Positions 7,944 through 16,582 of a stretch of DNA of 64,000 bases are shown here, piece by piece. Position 1 is the first letter of the stretch; the number at the start of each line of letters is the position of its first letter. The notes below the pieces were generated by a model. It worked only from the letters and a program-made list of their open reading frames with translations. It was not told the origin of the DNA and did no database searches. The position numbers and the translations under genes were made by a program. Where the stretch lies: positions 124,001 to 188,000 of the forward strand of contig NZ_KE695650.1 of NCBI RefSeq assembly GCF_000454065.1, written 5' to 3'. The DNA is from Brevibacillus thermoruber 423 (lineage in GTDB: Bacteria > Bacillota > Bacilli > Brevibacillales > Brevibacillaceae).

Positions 7944-8917
7944 GACAAGAAGCGTTGCAATCCGTGGTGATGAACAGGGAAGCACGGCTCCATCTGGTAA
8001 ACAAGTATCGCGTCCTGATCATCTTCATCGCCCTGTGCGCCGCTGCGAGCATGCTTTCCGATGCGTTTCTGACCGTCAACAACCTGCTTAACGTTGCGCG
8101 CCAGGTTTCGATTACCGCGATTATTGCGGCCGGAATGACACTGGTCATCTTGATCGCCGGCATTGACTTGTCGGTGGGATCCGTGATGGCCTTTTCGGGA
8201 GCGATAGCCGCCGGCATGCTGACTGCCCAATGGCCGCTTGGCGTCGCCCTCATCGCCGCGCTGCTGGTCGGCCTGGGATTTGGAATCATCAACGGTCTGT
8301 TTGTAACCAGATGGGGCATTCCCTCCTTTATCACGACATTGGCCGTCATGGTGATCGCGAGAGGGATGACGCTGGTGTACACCCAGGGGTATCCGCTGGT
8401 GGTTAGCCATGAATCTTTCCGCTATATCGGAAACGGTAAAATGCTGGGAATTCCCTTGCCCATTTTGATCATGCTCTTCCTCTACGCTTCCCTGTATTGG
8501 GTTCTGCGCAACACCAGCTTTGGACGATATGTGTATGCGATCGGCGGCAATGAAGAAGCGTCCCGTTTATCGGGGATTCCGGTGAATACGATCAAAGTGG
8601 CTGTCTTTGGAATTTGCGGTCTGCTTTCTGCCTTGTCGGCCATTGTGTACACGTCCCGATTAATGTCCGCCCAACCGACGGCCGGCACGGGCATTGAGCT
8701 GGATGCGATTGCTGCCGTTATCATCGGCGGCACAAGTCTGGCAGGCGGGAAGGGAGGGATAGCCGGGACACTGATCGGTGCGTTGATTATGGGGATTCTA
8801 GACAACGTTTTAAATTTAATGAACGTTTCCCCGTTTTACCAAAGCATCGTGAAAGGGCTGGTCATCTTGGCGGCCGTGCTGGCCGACCGTACATTTGCAA
8901 AATTGAAAATTGCTTAA
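7940..8917 (+). CDS. rbsC: ribose ABC transporter, permease
   Basis: 325 residues with about eight to ten hydrophobic segments and the BPD_transp_2 family core (TLVILIAGIDLSVGSVMAF, GGNEEASRLSGIPV and AAVIIGGTSLAGGKGG). These are hallmarks of RbsC-type permeases, which form the membrane channel for ribose. It starts with a GTG that overlaps the stop of rbsA (GTGA), a sign of translational coupling. An internal ATG at 7970 is an alternative start. Confidence 0.94.
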   Translation: MRQEALQSVVMNREARLHLVNKYRVLIIFIALCAAASMLSDAFLTVNNLLNVARQVSITAIIAAGMTLVILIAGIDLSVGSVMAFSGAIAAGMLTAQWPLGVALIAALLVGLGFGIINGLFVTRWGIPSFITTLAVMVIARGMTLVYTQGYPLVVSHESFRYIGNGKMLGIPLPILIMLFLYASLYWVLRNTSFGRYVYAIGGNEEASRLSGIPVNTIKVAVFGICGLLSALSAIVYTSRLMSAQPTAGTGIELDAIAAVIIGGTSLAGGKGGIAGTLIGALIMGILDNVLNLMNVSPFYQSIVKGLVILAAVLADRTFAKLKIA

Positions 8918-8941
8918 TAATGAAAGAAAAGAGGGGTTCAC

Positions 8942-9910
8942 ATGAAACAACGTGTCGTTTCCATTCTCGTTTTCGTGTTCGTGTTCACGTTCCTGCTTGC
9001 CGGCTGCGGAGGCCCCGAACAAAAAGAAACAGCCGCGAACGGGCCTCAGACGGCGGAAGGAAAAAAACTGAAAGTGGGCTTGGCCATGAATACGCTAAAC
9101 AATCCCTTTTTCGTTGCTGTAAAGGAAGGAGCGGAAGCGCAGGCAAAAGAGCTGGGCATCGATTTGGTGGTCACGGACGCCCAGAACAATCCCGGTCAAC
9201 AGCTTGCGGACGTGGAAAATCTTCTGCAGCAAAACCTGGATGTGCTGATTATTGATCCCGCCGACAGCGACGCCATTGTGGAAGGCGTGAAAAAAGCGAA
9301 TGATGCGAAGGTTCCGGTATTTACCATCGACCGTCAATCGAACGGGGGAGAAGTGGTCACCCACATTGGTTTTGATGCGATCAAATCCGGAAACATCGCC
9401 GGAGAATTTCTGGCCAAAGCCTTAAACGGAAAAGGGAACATCGTGGAAATCCAGGGAATCATGGGAACCAATGTAGCGCGCGACAGAAGCAAGGGATTTA
9501 ACGAAGTACTTGCCAAATACCCCGACATGAAAATCATTGCCCGGCAAGCAGCCGACTTTGACCGCGGCAAGGCGTTAAGCGTCATGGAAAACATTCTGCA
9601 AGCGAACCCGGAAATCGATGGAGTATATGCGGCTAATGATGAAATGGCGCTGGGGGCCCTTGCAGCCATTGAAGCAGCCGGGCGTTTGGATCAAATCACG
9701 GTGATCGGCTGCGATGCGGTTGATCCGGCATTGGACGCGATCCGCCAGGGCAAGCTGGAAGCCACGATTGCTGAACCTCCCTTCTTCTTGGGAAAAGAAG
9801 CCGTACAGACGGCCGTGACCATTTCCAAGGGAGAGTCGGTGGAAAAATCGGTCATTCTCGACTCCACATTGGTTACCAAGGAGAACATCGACCAGGTGAA
9901 AACGAGATAA
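8942..9910 (+). CDS. rbsB: ribose-binding lipoprotein
   Basis: Signal peptide with lipobox LLAGC (Cys near residue 22), then a type I periplasmic-binding domain (KVGLAMNTLNNPFFVAVKEG; later GVYAANDEMALGALAA and VIGCDAVDPALDAI). It captures ribose outside the membrane and delivers it to RbsC; the lipid anchor holds it on the cell surface. The site is AGAGGGG upstream of the ATG. Length 322 is normal. Confidence 0.94.
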   Translation: MKQRVVSILVFVFVFTFLLAGCGGPEQKETAANGPQTAEGKKLKVGLAMNTLNNPFFVAVKEGAEAQAKELGIDLVVTDAQNNPGQQLADVENLLQQNLDVLIIDPADSDAIVEGVKKANDAKVPVFTIDRQSNGGEVVTHIGFDAIKSGNIAGEFLAKALNGKGNIVEIQGIMGTNVARDRSKGFNEVLAKYPDMKIIARQAADFDRGKALSVMENILQANPEIDGVYAANDEMALGALAAIEAAGRLDQITVIGCDAVDPALDAIRQGKLEATIAEPPFFLGKEAVQTAVTISKGESVEKSVILDSTLVTKENIDQVKTR

Positions 9911-9929
9911 CACAGGGGAGTGATCGGGA

Positions 9930-10883
9930 GTGAGCAGTGGAATCATTACCGTTGTCGGGAGTTACGTCGTAGATTTGATGAGCCGCACTCCGCACATGCC
10001 GAAACCGGGAGAGACCGTCCTGGGAGGCCCGTTTCGCATGGGGCCCGGCGGAAAGGGCGGGAATCAGGCCGTAGCGGCGGCCAGACAAGGGTCTCGGGTG
10101 TGCATGGTGACAAAAGTCGGAAATGACCCGTTTGGTCAGGCGGCCGTGAAACATTTCCAGGCGGAACACATTTCAACGGATTATGTGTTTGTTGATGATG
10201 CGGAAGCAACCGGTGCAGCCTTGATTGCCGTGGACGATAACGGGGAGAACATGATCGTGGTTGCTTTGGGAGCTTGCGGCAAGCTGTCGGCGGAGGATGT
10301 GGCGCAGGCAGAGCAGATGATCAAGCGCTCGACAGTCGTTCTTGTTCAGCTTGAGACCAGCATGGAGGCGGTACGGAAAACGTTGGAGCTGGCGGGGACA
10401 TACGGCGTGCCGGTGATTCTGAATCCAGCCCCGTACCAGCCGATTCCCGAGGAGCTCTTGAAAGGCGTCACGTACATCACCCCCAACGAAACGGAAGCCT
10501 TTCTCTTAACCGGAATCGAAATCACGGATGAAGAGAGCGCATACCGGGCGGCTTCCGTTCTCTACCGGAGGGGTGTGAAGCATGTCGTGATCACCCTTGG
10601 AAAAAAAGGATGCTATTATTACGAGGGCGGCCCATCAGGTATTTTATACCCCGGCTTCCACGTGGATGCGGTGGATACAACTGGCGCCGGAGACGCGTTT
10701 AACGGCGGGTTGGCCCATGCTTTAGCGGAAGGGCGCAGCATCCGCCAGGCGCTTCGATATGCGAACGCAGTGGCCGCTCTCTCTGTGACGAAAATCGGCA
10801 CCGCTCCTGCCATGCCGTCCAGAGAAGAGGTGGAGCGTTTCTTGCAAAACCAGCCCATTGATACGACAGCGACGGGGGCATAA
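9930..10883 (+). CDS. rbsK: ribokinase
   Basis: PfkB-family kinase of 317 residues. The N-terminus carries GSYVVDLMSRTPHMPKPGET and the GPGGKGGNQAVAAARQG motif of ribokinases. The C-terminal motif DTTGAGDAFNGG holds the catalytic Asp and the anion hole. It makes ribose-5-phosphate. GTG start at 9930 after GGGGAG. The gene is placed after rbsB, and the truncated deoC follows after only four bases. Confidence 0.94.
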   Translation: MSSGIITVVGSYVVDLMSRTPHMPKPGETVLGGPFRMGPGGKGGNQAVAAARQGSRVCMVTKVGNDPFGQAAVKHFQAEHISTDYVFVDDAEATGAALIAVDDNGENMIVVALGACGKLSAEDVAQAEQMIKRSTVVLVQLETSMEAVRKTLELAGTYGVPVILNPAPYQPIPEELLKGVTYITPNETEAFLLTGIEITDEESAYRAASVLYRRGVKHVVITLGKKGCYYYEGGPSGILYPGFHVDAVDTTGAGDAFNGGLAHALAEGRSIRQALRYANAVAALSVTKIGTAPAMPSREEVERFLQNQPIDTTATGA

Positions 10884-10887
10884 CGCG

Positions 10888-11451
10888 ATGACTATTTCGC
10901 CGTTGGCGCGCGCCGCTTTACAAGGAACAAGTGTAAAAATCTGCACGGTGGTTGGGTTTCCGCTCGGGGCAGCAACTGCGGAAACGAAGCTGTTCGAGGC
11001 AAGCCGGGCGATCAGGGACGGAGCGGATGAAATCGATTATGTCATCAACATCACCGATGTCGTAAACGGCAGATATGCCAGCGTCGGAAGGGAAATGGAA
11101 CGGTTCGTTCGGCTTCGTTCCGACAGCGAAACGCCTCTTGTGATCAAGGTGATTCTGGAAACCTGCTATCTGTCCGAAGAACAGATCGTTCAGGTGTGCA
11201 CGTTGGCGAGGGAAACAGGCCTTGACTTCGTCAAAACATCGACGGGATTTGGAACCGGCGGAGCGCTTGCGGAGCATGTCCGCATCATGCGCGAAACCGT
11301 TGGACCTGATGTGGGAGTGAAAGCTTCAGGAGGCATACGCGGCTATGAAGATTGCCTCGCGATGATCAAAGCGGGAGCCAATCGGATCGGCACAAGCGCT
11401 GGCGTAGCAATCGTCACCAAGACGGCTGTTGATCAACAAACAGGGTATTAA
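10888..11451 (+). CDS. deoC: deoxyribose-phosphate aldolase lacking the N-terminal segment
   Basis: The protein matches DeoC from the second beta strand onward. VKICTVVGFPLGA, ADEIDYVINI (conserved Asp), LDFVKTSTGF (Schiff-base Lys) and VGVKASGGIR (second active-site Lys) are all present. Normal DeoC proteins of about 220 residues begin with some 40 residues including an IDHTLLKP-like strand, which is missing here. Upstream sequence in the same frame is inside rbsK, so the missing part is not simply in another frame. The product is about 187 residues. It may be inactive, or an unusually short form. No deoxynucleoside genes adjoin. Placement in the rbs operon suggests it moved or was truncated on arrival. 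Confidence 0.75.
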   Translation: MTISPLARAALQGTSVKICTVVGFPLGAATAETKLFEASRAIRDGADEIDYVINITDVVNGRYASVGREMERFVRLRSDSETPLVIKVILETCYLSEEQIVQVCTLARETGLDFVKTSTGFGTGGALAEHVRIMRETVGPDVGVKASGGIRGYEDCLAMIKAGANRIGTSAGVAIVTKTAVDQQTGY

Positions 11452-11510
11452 CGAATAGGGGATAGGACCCGTAACCGGAAAAACAGGCTGTTGACCGCCA
11501 ATTCGTCTGC

Positions 11511-11559
11511 AAAAGGCGATTGTCTCCCTCATCCACGAGGGGAAGGCAATCGCCTTTTG
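11511..11559. terminator. bidirectional intrinsic terminator between rbs/deoC and matC
   Basis: AAAAGGCGATTG (11511-11522) pairs with CAATCGCCTTTT (11548-11559). The flanking A and T runs allow termination on either strand, for the convergent deoC and matC transcripts. Confidence 0.8.
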
Positions 11560-11561
11560 AA

Positions 11562-11639
11562 TCATCCGCCGATCAATACGAATATCGCCCAAGCGAGCCC
11601 TGGTCCGAAAGCGATAAGGAGAGCGGAAACGATCAAGAG
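11562..11639 (-). pseudogene. severed last helix of the MatC-type transporter
   Basis: After the TAG at 11642-11640, the same frame continues for 25 sense codons to a TGA at 11564-11562. The reading is a clean hydrophobic helix (LLIVSALLIAFGPGLAW and onward) ending in IGG. This is what the C-terminal membrane helix of the transporter should look like. A single change from a sense codon such as CAG to TAG would explain the break; stop-codon readthrough is an alternative. Confidence 0.6.
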
Positions 11640-12836
11640 CTACCTGAAAAATACACGCTCCTCAACGCCTTGCGCGTTCGCCAGGATTAACGATCCGTTT
11701 GTCGAGAAGGGGCTTACATCCACAATGCCGGTGGCGATGCAAATCGCTGAAATGACGCCCATGGATGAGATGGTCGGGTCCTGAATAATGGGTGCCGCAA
11801 GCGGAATGATGGCCGCGAGGAAGCCTGTCGTGGAGGCAAAGGATGACACAATCCCGCCCACGTACGACGCTGCGAGAGCGGCGACTACGGGATTCTTCAC
11901 ACTGGCGATGAGCTCGGTCACGTAGTCGACGGCACCGATCTTTTCCAGGACGCCCACGAACGTCACGATGCCCGAAATCATCAGGATGACGGACCATGGC
12001 ATGCGCCCGAGGACCCCGGCTTGTTTCTTGGGAGCCAGCAATGCCAGTACCAACGCGATCGCGAACGCCGCAAATCCGATGTGTACCTGGAACGCGAGAG
12101 CCAGCACGACAAGAATGACGATGCCCGCAAGCGTAACGCCTTTATACAGCGTAAACCCGTCCTCACGATTTCGCGAGTGGTCTGCCGCTGCAGTCGCGAT
12201 TTCATCAGCAGCCTGAACGGCGGCCGCACTTTTCAGCAAGCGAAACCCGCCGAAAGCGGCGAACACAAGCGCCGAGACGATGGTGCAAAAGATTAGCCCG
12301 TTTGCAAACAGCATCGCTGGCGAATGGGAGATCTGCACCTTTTCCATCATCCCGTTGACGATCAACCCCAAGGGATTCAGGGGCGAGTAGTAGCCCGCAA
12401 CCGATCCGTTCACAACCAATACGCCCATCAGAATCGGATTGATGCTGTACTGGGCGGCGAACCGCAGCGCGATGGGGGCAAGGATCGCAACAGTGGCAGG
12501 CCCCAACGTGCCGACGCTGGTAAGCAGGGTGCTCAGCGCAAACATGACCCATGGGATGAGGCCGCGGTTGCCTCTGACCATGCGGAGCCCCCATTTCGTG
12601 ATCAGGTCAACCGTACCGTTGTTCTGCACAATGGCAAACAGGTAGGTCACGCCTGCAAGCGTTACGAACAGGTCGGCTGGAAAGACGCGAAAGATGTCCG
12701 CGACTTTCATTCCGCTGATGAGCGAACCGACGACAAAAGCGGCCACGAAGCCCATGATGCCGAGGTTGATGGGCAGCATCGCGCCGACCACGAACATCGT
12801 CAAAAGGATGAGGATGGCGATGACTTCAAAGCTCAT
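11640..12836 (-). CDS. matC: MatC-type malonate/dicarboxylate transporter, amber-truncated
   Basis: About ten hydrophobic segments and an N-terminus typical of MatC dicarboxylate carriers (an ion-transporter superfamily relative of SLC13/CitMHS proteins). Conserved-looking loops include GTLGPATVAILAPIALRF and SPLNPLGLIVNGM, and in the second half SSFASTTGFLAAIIPLA and GIVDVSPFSTNGSLILANA. Divergent to the malonate decarboxylase operon and sharing its regulatory gap, it most likely imports malonate. The frame stops at TAG 11642-11640, just before a further in-frame membrane helix (see separate entry), so the annotated protein of 398 residues lacks its last helix. A cre box lies at 12875 and a GntR-type operator at 12981. 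Substrate is inferred from context. Confidence 0.85.
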   Translation of the reverse strand: MSFEVIAILILLTMFVVGAMLPINLGIMGFVAAFVVGSLISGMKVADIFRVFPADLFVTLAGVTYLFAIVQNNGTVDLITKWGLRMVRGNRGLIPWVMFALSTLLTSVGTLGPATVAILAPIALRFAAQYSINPILMGVLVVNGSVAGYYSPLNPLGLIVNGMMEKVQISHSPAMLFANGLIFCTIVSALVFAAFGGFRLLKSAAAVQAADEIATAAADHSRNREDGFTLYKGVTLAGIVILVVLALAFQVHIGFAAFAIALVLALLAPKKQAGVLGRMPWSVILMISGIVTFVGVLEKIGAVDYVTELIASVKNPVVAALAASYVGGIVSSFASTTGFLAAIIPLAAPIIQDPTISSMGVISAICIATGIVDVSPFSTNGSLILANAQGVEERVFFR

Positions 12837-12874
12837 GTGAGACTCCCCCTACAGGAAAAATGAAAACCCGGAAA

Positions 12875-12888
12875 TGTAACCGCTTTCA
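12875..12888 (-). promoter_or_regulatory. cre box (CcpA site) before matC
   Basis: TGTAACCGCTTTCA fits the cre consensus TGWNANCGNTNWCA at every defined position. It sits between the matC promoter (12997-13025) and the start codon at 12836, where CcpA would act as a roadblock when better carbon sources are present. Confidence 0.6.
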
Positions 12889-12980
12889 ATTGCGTCATGG
12901 GCACATTTGCTACCTCCCTTTCGTTCCGTTGAGGATGAAATACCCGATGGCGACTCCTGATGTGCCGGTGGCGAAGGTCG

Positions 12981-13025
12981 ATTGTCGACAATGTAAAAAA
13001 TACCACCATCGTTCTAAATAGTCAA
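12981..13025 (-). promoter_or_regulatory. matC promoter with GntR-type operator
   Basis: On the minus strand, TTGACT (13025-13020), 17-base spacer, TATTTT (13002-12997). Just downstream lies the perfect palindrome ATTGTCGACAAT (12981-12992), a likely site for the divergently encoded GntR regulator. Confidence 0.7.
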
Positions 13026-13072
13026 TATATTAAAAATTTACTAACATTTCATAATATTCGATAACAAATGGA

Positions 13073-13133
13073 TTGAAAATTCAGTATTGTCGGTATACAA
13101 TAGCATCAGATAATCGACAGTCGACTACGACTG
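13073..13133 (+). promoter_or_regulatory. promoter and operator of the malonate operon
   Basis: TTGAAA (13073-13078), 17-base spacer, TACAAT (13096-13101). Downstream, TCGACAGTCGAC (13114-13125) shares the GTCGAC core of the palindrome at 12981. This fits autoregulation of the GntR gene and control of mdcH onward. Confidence 0.65.
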
Positions 13134-13163
13134 ACGGATGTTTTCATCAAAGGAGTCAGGAGA

Positions 13164-13841
13164 ATGAATACACTGGACTTGAGCAAGCTGGCGCTTTCGA
13201 ACAAGATTGCGGAGCATATCGCGCAACAAATTATCAGCGGAGAACTGAAGCCCGGAGAAAAATTGATCGAGCACACGTATGCAGAAGAATACGGCACCAG
13301 TCGAGCGCCGGTTCGGGAAGCGATTTTTCTACTGACATTAGAAGGACTGGTTGAAAGAATTCCAAGAAAAGGCGCCGTTGTAAAAGGATACAGCGAAACG
13401 GAAATCTACGATCTGCTTGAGATTCGCATTTCACTGGAAACGCTGGCAATGAAACGCATGGCGGAATATGGCGTCGATCCGAAACGGATTGCCGACATGG
13501 AGCACATCCTGCAGGAGATGCAGGATGAGAAGAACATAGGCAATTACACGCGGCTCAATCATGCGTTTCACATGTGCATCATCGAAATGAGCAAAAGTGA
13601 CGTGATCAAAAACCTGTATGCGCGCCTGGAATTTCCTCTCCTGCGCATACAGAGCGTTTCCTTTGCGAACGAAGGAAACATTGAGAAATCTGTCGCTGAA
13701 CACGCGATCATCGTGGATCTCTTAAAGAGCGGGAAGATCTCGGAAGCGGCAGAAATCCTGTACAAACATAATCATGACGTCATCGCGAGCATTCAAAAAC
13801 GTCTCAAAAAAAGCGCGCAGTCCGACGGCATCAGGCCATAA
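13164..13841 (+). CDS. GntR-family (FCD domain) malonate regulator
   Basis: 225 residues. A winged HTH of GntR type occupies residues 10-75 (NKIAEHIAQQIISGELKPGE, YGTSRAPVREAIFLLTLEGL). A helical FCD effector domain follows, with the metal-binding Asp/His pattern around LNHAFHMCIIEM and SVAEHAIIVDLL. Located between matC and mdcH, it corresponds by position to the MdcY/MatR regulators of malonate catabolism, which are relieved by malonate. The site is AAAGGAGTCAGGAGA before the ATG. Inferred operators: 12981-12992 and 13114-13125. Confidence 0.88.
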   Translation: MNTLDLSKLALSNKIAEHIAQQIISGELKPGEKLIEHTYAEEYGTSRAPVREAIFLLTLEGLVERIPRKGAVVKGYSETEIYDLLEIRISLETLAMKRMAEYGVDPKRIADMEHILQEMQDEKNIGNYTRLNHAFHMCIIEMSKSDVIKNLYARLEFPLLRIQSVSFANEGNIEKSVAEHAIIVDLLKSGKISEAAEILYKHNHDVIASIQKRLKKSAQSDGIRP

Positions 13842-13931
13842 GGAGATGGCCGAATCACTTCTTTTTTCGTCATTTCGGTCGACGATCGACCGGATGGAAC
13901 TGGACCTGATCTAGGAACAGGAGGGGGTTGC

Positions 13932-14864
13932 GTGAGTACCGCATTTTTATTTCCCGGCCAAGGCTCGCAGCAGCCTGGTATGCTTCACAATCTCCCCCGT
14001 CATCCGGCAGTGGCTGAGACGCTGGATGAAGCCAGTGAAGCCCTGAATGAAAACATCCTGGTATGGGATAGCAAGGAAGCGCTGACCTCCACGGTTGCCG
14101 TACAGGTTGCTCTGCTGGTGGCTGGAGTGGCCGCTGCCCGTGCATTGGTGGCAGAAGGGGCACAACCGGATATGGCGGCCGGTCACTCCGTAGGAGCCTT
14201 TGGTGCAGCCGTGGTGGCAAATGTGATGCATTTTCGGGATGCTGTACCATTGGTGAAACTTCGTGGAGAACTGATGGAAAAAGCGTATCCGCAGGGGTAT
14301 GGGATGGGAGTTGTTGTCGGCATTCAGGAACGAAAACTGGCTACCATTGTGGAAAAACATGTCACAAATGATGCCCCTGTGTTTATCGCGAATCGAAACT
14401 CCCCCGACCAGATTACGATCAGCGGGTCCATCCGCGGGATCGAACGAATTCTTGCGTTGGCCCGGAAAGAAGGAGCCCGAAAGGCCGAACTCCTGAAAGT
14501 AAAGGTTCCCTCCCATTGCAGATTGCTTCAGTCTGTATCCGCCGAACTTGCCGCTGCACTCAAAACGATACCGTTCCGTCGACCTGACATTCCCTATGCG
14601 GGAAACCGCACGGCCCGTGCTTTACTAGATCCGGAAGCGATTCGAGAAGATTTGGCGCTTGGCATATCCCATCCTGTCCGTTGGCACGAAGCAACATCAC
14701 TCCTTTTTGAAATGGGAGCTCGGTTATTCATCGAAATGCCTCCTGGTCGGGTGCTGACAGACCTTGCCCGCCAAGCTTTTCCCGCAGCACGCGCCGTTTC
14801 CGTCTCAGACAGCGGTATCAAAACTTCCAGTATCCTGGTAAAACGCGAAAAGACCATGGAGTGA
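13932..14864 (+). CDS. mdcH: malonyl-CoA:ACP transacylase of malonate decarboxylase
   Basis: 310 residues of the FabD/MdcH acyltransferase fold. LFPGQGSQQPGML opens the protein; the nucleophile motif is GHSVGAFGAAV with Ser near residue 82, and the second catalytic residue is the His of VPSHCRLLQ. MdcH loads the malonate decarboxylase carrier protein with malonyl from malonyl-CoA to start the catalytic cycle. GTG start at 13932 follows AGGAGGGGG. First structural gene of the mdc operon. Confidence 0.93.
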   Translation: MSTAFLFPGQGSQQPGMLHNLPRHPAVAETLDEASEALNENILVWDSKEALTSTVAVQVALLVAGVAAARALVAEGAQPDMAAGHSVGAFGAAVVANVMHFRDAVPLVKLRGELMEKAYPQGYGMGVVVGIQERKLATIVEKHVTNDAPVFIANRNSPDQITISGSIRGIERILALARKEGARKAELLKVKVPSHCRLLQSVSAELAAALKTIPFRRPDIPYAGNRTARALLDPEAIREDLALGISHPVRWHEATSLLFEMGARLFIEMPPGRVLTDLARQAFPAARAVSVSDSGIKTSSILVKREKTME

Positions 14865-14905
14865 TGAGTGACGTGAGCTGCAGAAACGGAAAGGAGAGTT
14901 GGGGC

Positions 14906-16567
14906 ATGCACCCGGTAAATCAGAGATCCAGACAAGAAAAATCGTGGACCACCCGTCGTGACGCAAAAGCAGAGCGCCTTGCCCGAGCCGCAAGAGTAAC
15001 GAAGGGGCGAGTGATTCCCACCGACAACATTGTGGAAGCGTTGGAATTACTTCTAATCCCCGGCGATCGGGTTGTGTTGGAAGGAAACAACCAGAAACAG
15101 GCCACTTTTCTATCGAAAGCCTTGGCCCGCGTAGACCCAGGCAAGGTGAATCGGCTGCACATGATCATGTCCAGTATTTCTCGACCGGAGCACCTGGACA
15201 TTTTCGAAAAGGGAATCGCGGAAACCATTGATTTTTCTTACGCCGGACCGCAGAGTCTGCGCGTCGCCCAGATGCTGGAAGACGGGAAGCTGAAAATGGG
15301 CGACATCCACACCTATCTTGAATTGTATGGCAGGCTCTTTGTCGACCTGATTCCTTCTGTTGCGTTAATAGCCGCTGATAAGGCGGATGGAGCCGGGAAT
15401 CTGTATACAGGTCCCAATACCGAGGAAACGCCTGTGCTTGTTGAGGCGACGGCCTTCCGCGATGGAATTGTGATCGCGCAGGTAAACGAATTGGTAGATG
15501 AGCTGCCGCGCGTAGATATTCCAGGATCGTGGATTGATTTTATCGTCGTGGCCGACAACCCTTACCAATTGGAGCCTCTCTTTACGAGAGACCCCCGTCA
15601 TATTACGGACATTCAGATTCTCATGGCCATGATGGCCATTCGCGGGATTTATGAACGCCATCAGGTGCAGTCGCTCAATCATGGCATCGGTTATAATACG
15701 GCTGCCATTGAATTATTGCTGCCCACGTATGGAGAGTCGTTGGGGCTCAGGGGGAAAATTTGCAAACACTGGGTGTTGAATCCCCACCCTACACTCATCC
15801 CCGCGATTGAAAGCGGTTGGGTCGAGAGTGTTTACTGCTTCGGGGGAGAAGTGGGGATGGAAAAATACATCGCGGCGCGGCCGGATGTTTTCTTTACCGG
15901 GCGCGACGGCAGTCTTCGCTCCAATCGGGCTTTTTCACAAGTGGCCGGTCAGTACGCCGTTGACCTCTTCATTGGTTCGACACTCCAAATGGATCGGGAC
16001 GGAAACTCCTCGACAGTAACCGCAGGAAGGCTGGCCGGATTCGGCGGAGCACCCAACATGGGACATGATCCCCGCGGTCGGCGGCATTCATCTCCGGCCT
16101 GGTTGAACATGATGACATCGGATGACCCGCTTGCCAGAGGCAGAAAGCTCGTGGTCCAAATGGTGGAGACCTTTCAAAAAGCAAACCGTCCGGTATTCGT
16201 TGAATCCCTGGACGCTCTTCACGTTGGCCAAGAGGCCGGTTTGGCAACCTCGCCGGTCATGATTTACGGGGAGGATGTCACCCATGTTGTAACCGAGGAA
16301 GGGATCGCATATTTGTATCGAGCAAACAGCTTGGAAGAACGACGCCAGGCGATCGCCGCGATTGCCGGCGTCACCCCGATCGGGTTGGAGCACGATTCAA
16401 CACGTACGGAACAATTGCGCAGGGACGGCCTCATTGCCTTTCCGGAAGATTTGGGGATACGCCGTACGGATGCAAAGCGGTCCCTGCTTGCAGCGAAGAG
16501 TGTGGAAGACTTGGTGGACTGGTCCGGCGGATTGTATGAACCGCCGGCTCGATTTCGCAGTTGGTAA
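14906..16567 (+). CDS. mdcA: malonate decarboxylase alpha subunit (acetyl-S-ACP:malonate ACP transferase)
   Basis: About 553 residues, normal for MdcA. It exchanges acetyl for malonyl on the carrier protein, the first step of biotin-independent malonate decarboxylation. The start at 14906 is chosen because AAAGGAG lies nine bases upstream; an earlier start at 14861 has none. Segments such as VIPTDNIVEALELLLIPGDR, GPNTEETPVLVEATAF and GAPNMGHDPRGRRHSSPAW agree with the family. It overlaps nothing and runs into mdcB after 15 bases. Confidence 0.94.
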   Translation: MHPVNQRSRQEKSWTTRRDAKAERLARAARVTKGRVIPTDNIVEALELLLIPGDRVVLEGNNQKQATFLSKALARVDPGKVNRLHMIMSSISRPEHLDIFEKGIAETIDFSYAGPQSLRVAQMLEDGKLKMGDIHTYLELYGRLFVDLIPSVALIAADKADGAGNLYTGPNTEETPVLVEATAFRDGIVIAQVNELVDELPRVDIPGSWIDFIVVADNPYQLEPLFTRDPRHITDIQILMAMMAIRGIYERHQVQSLNHGIGYNTAAIELLLPTYGESLGLRGKICKHWVLNPHPTLIPAIESGWVESVYCFGGEVGMEKYIAARPDVFFTGRDGSLRSNRAFSQVAGQYAVDLFIGSTLQMDRDGNSSTVTAGRLAGFGGAPNMGHDPRGRRHSSPAWLNMMTSDDPLARGRKLVVQMVETFQKANRPVFVESLDALHVGQEAGLATSPVMIYGEDVTHVVTEEGIAYLYRANSLEERRQAIAAIAGVTPIGLEHDSTRTEQLRRDGLIAFPEDLGIRRTDAKRSLLAAKSVEDLVDWSGGLYEPPARFRSW

Positions 16568-16582
16568 AGGGGGGATGGATTG

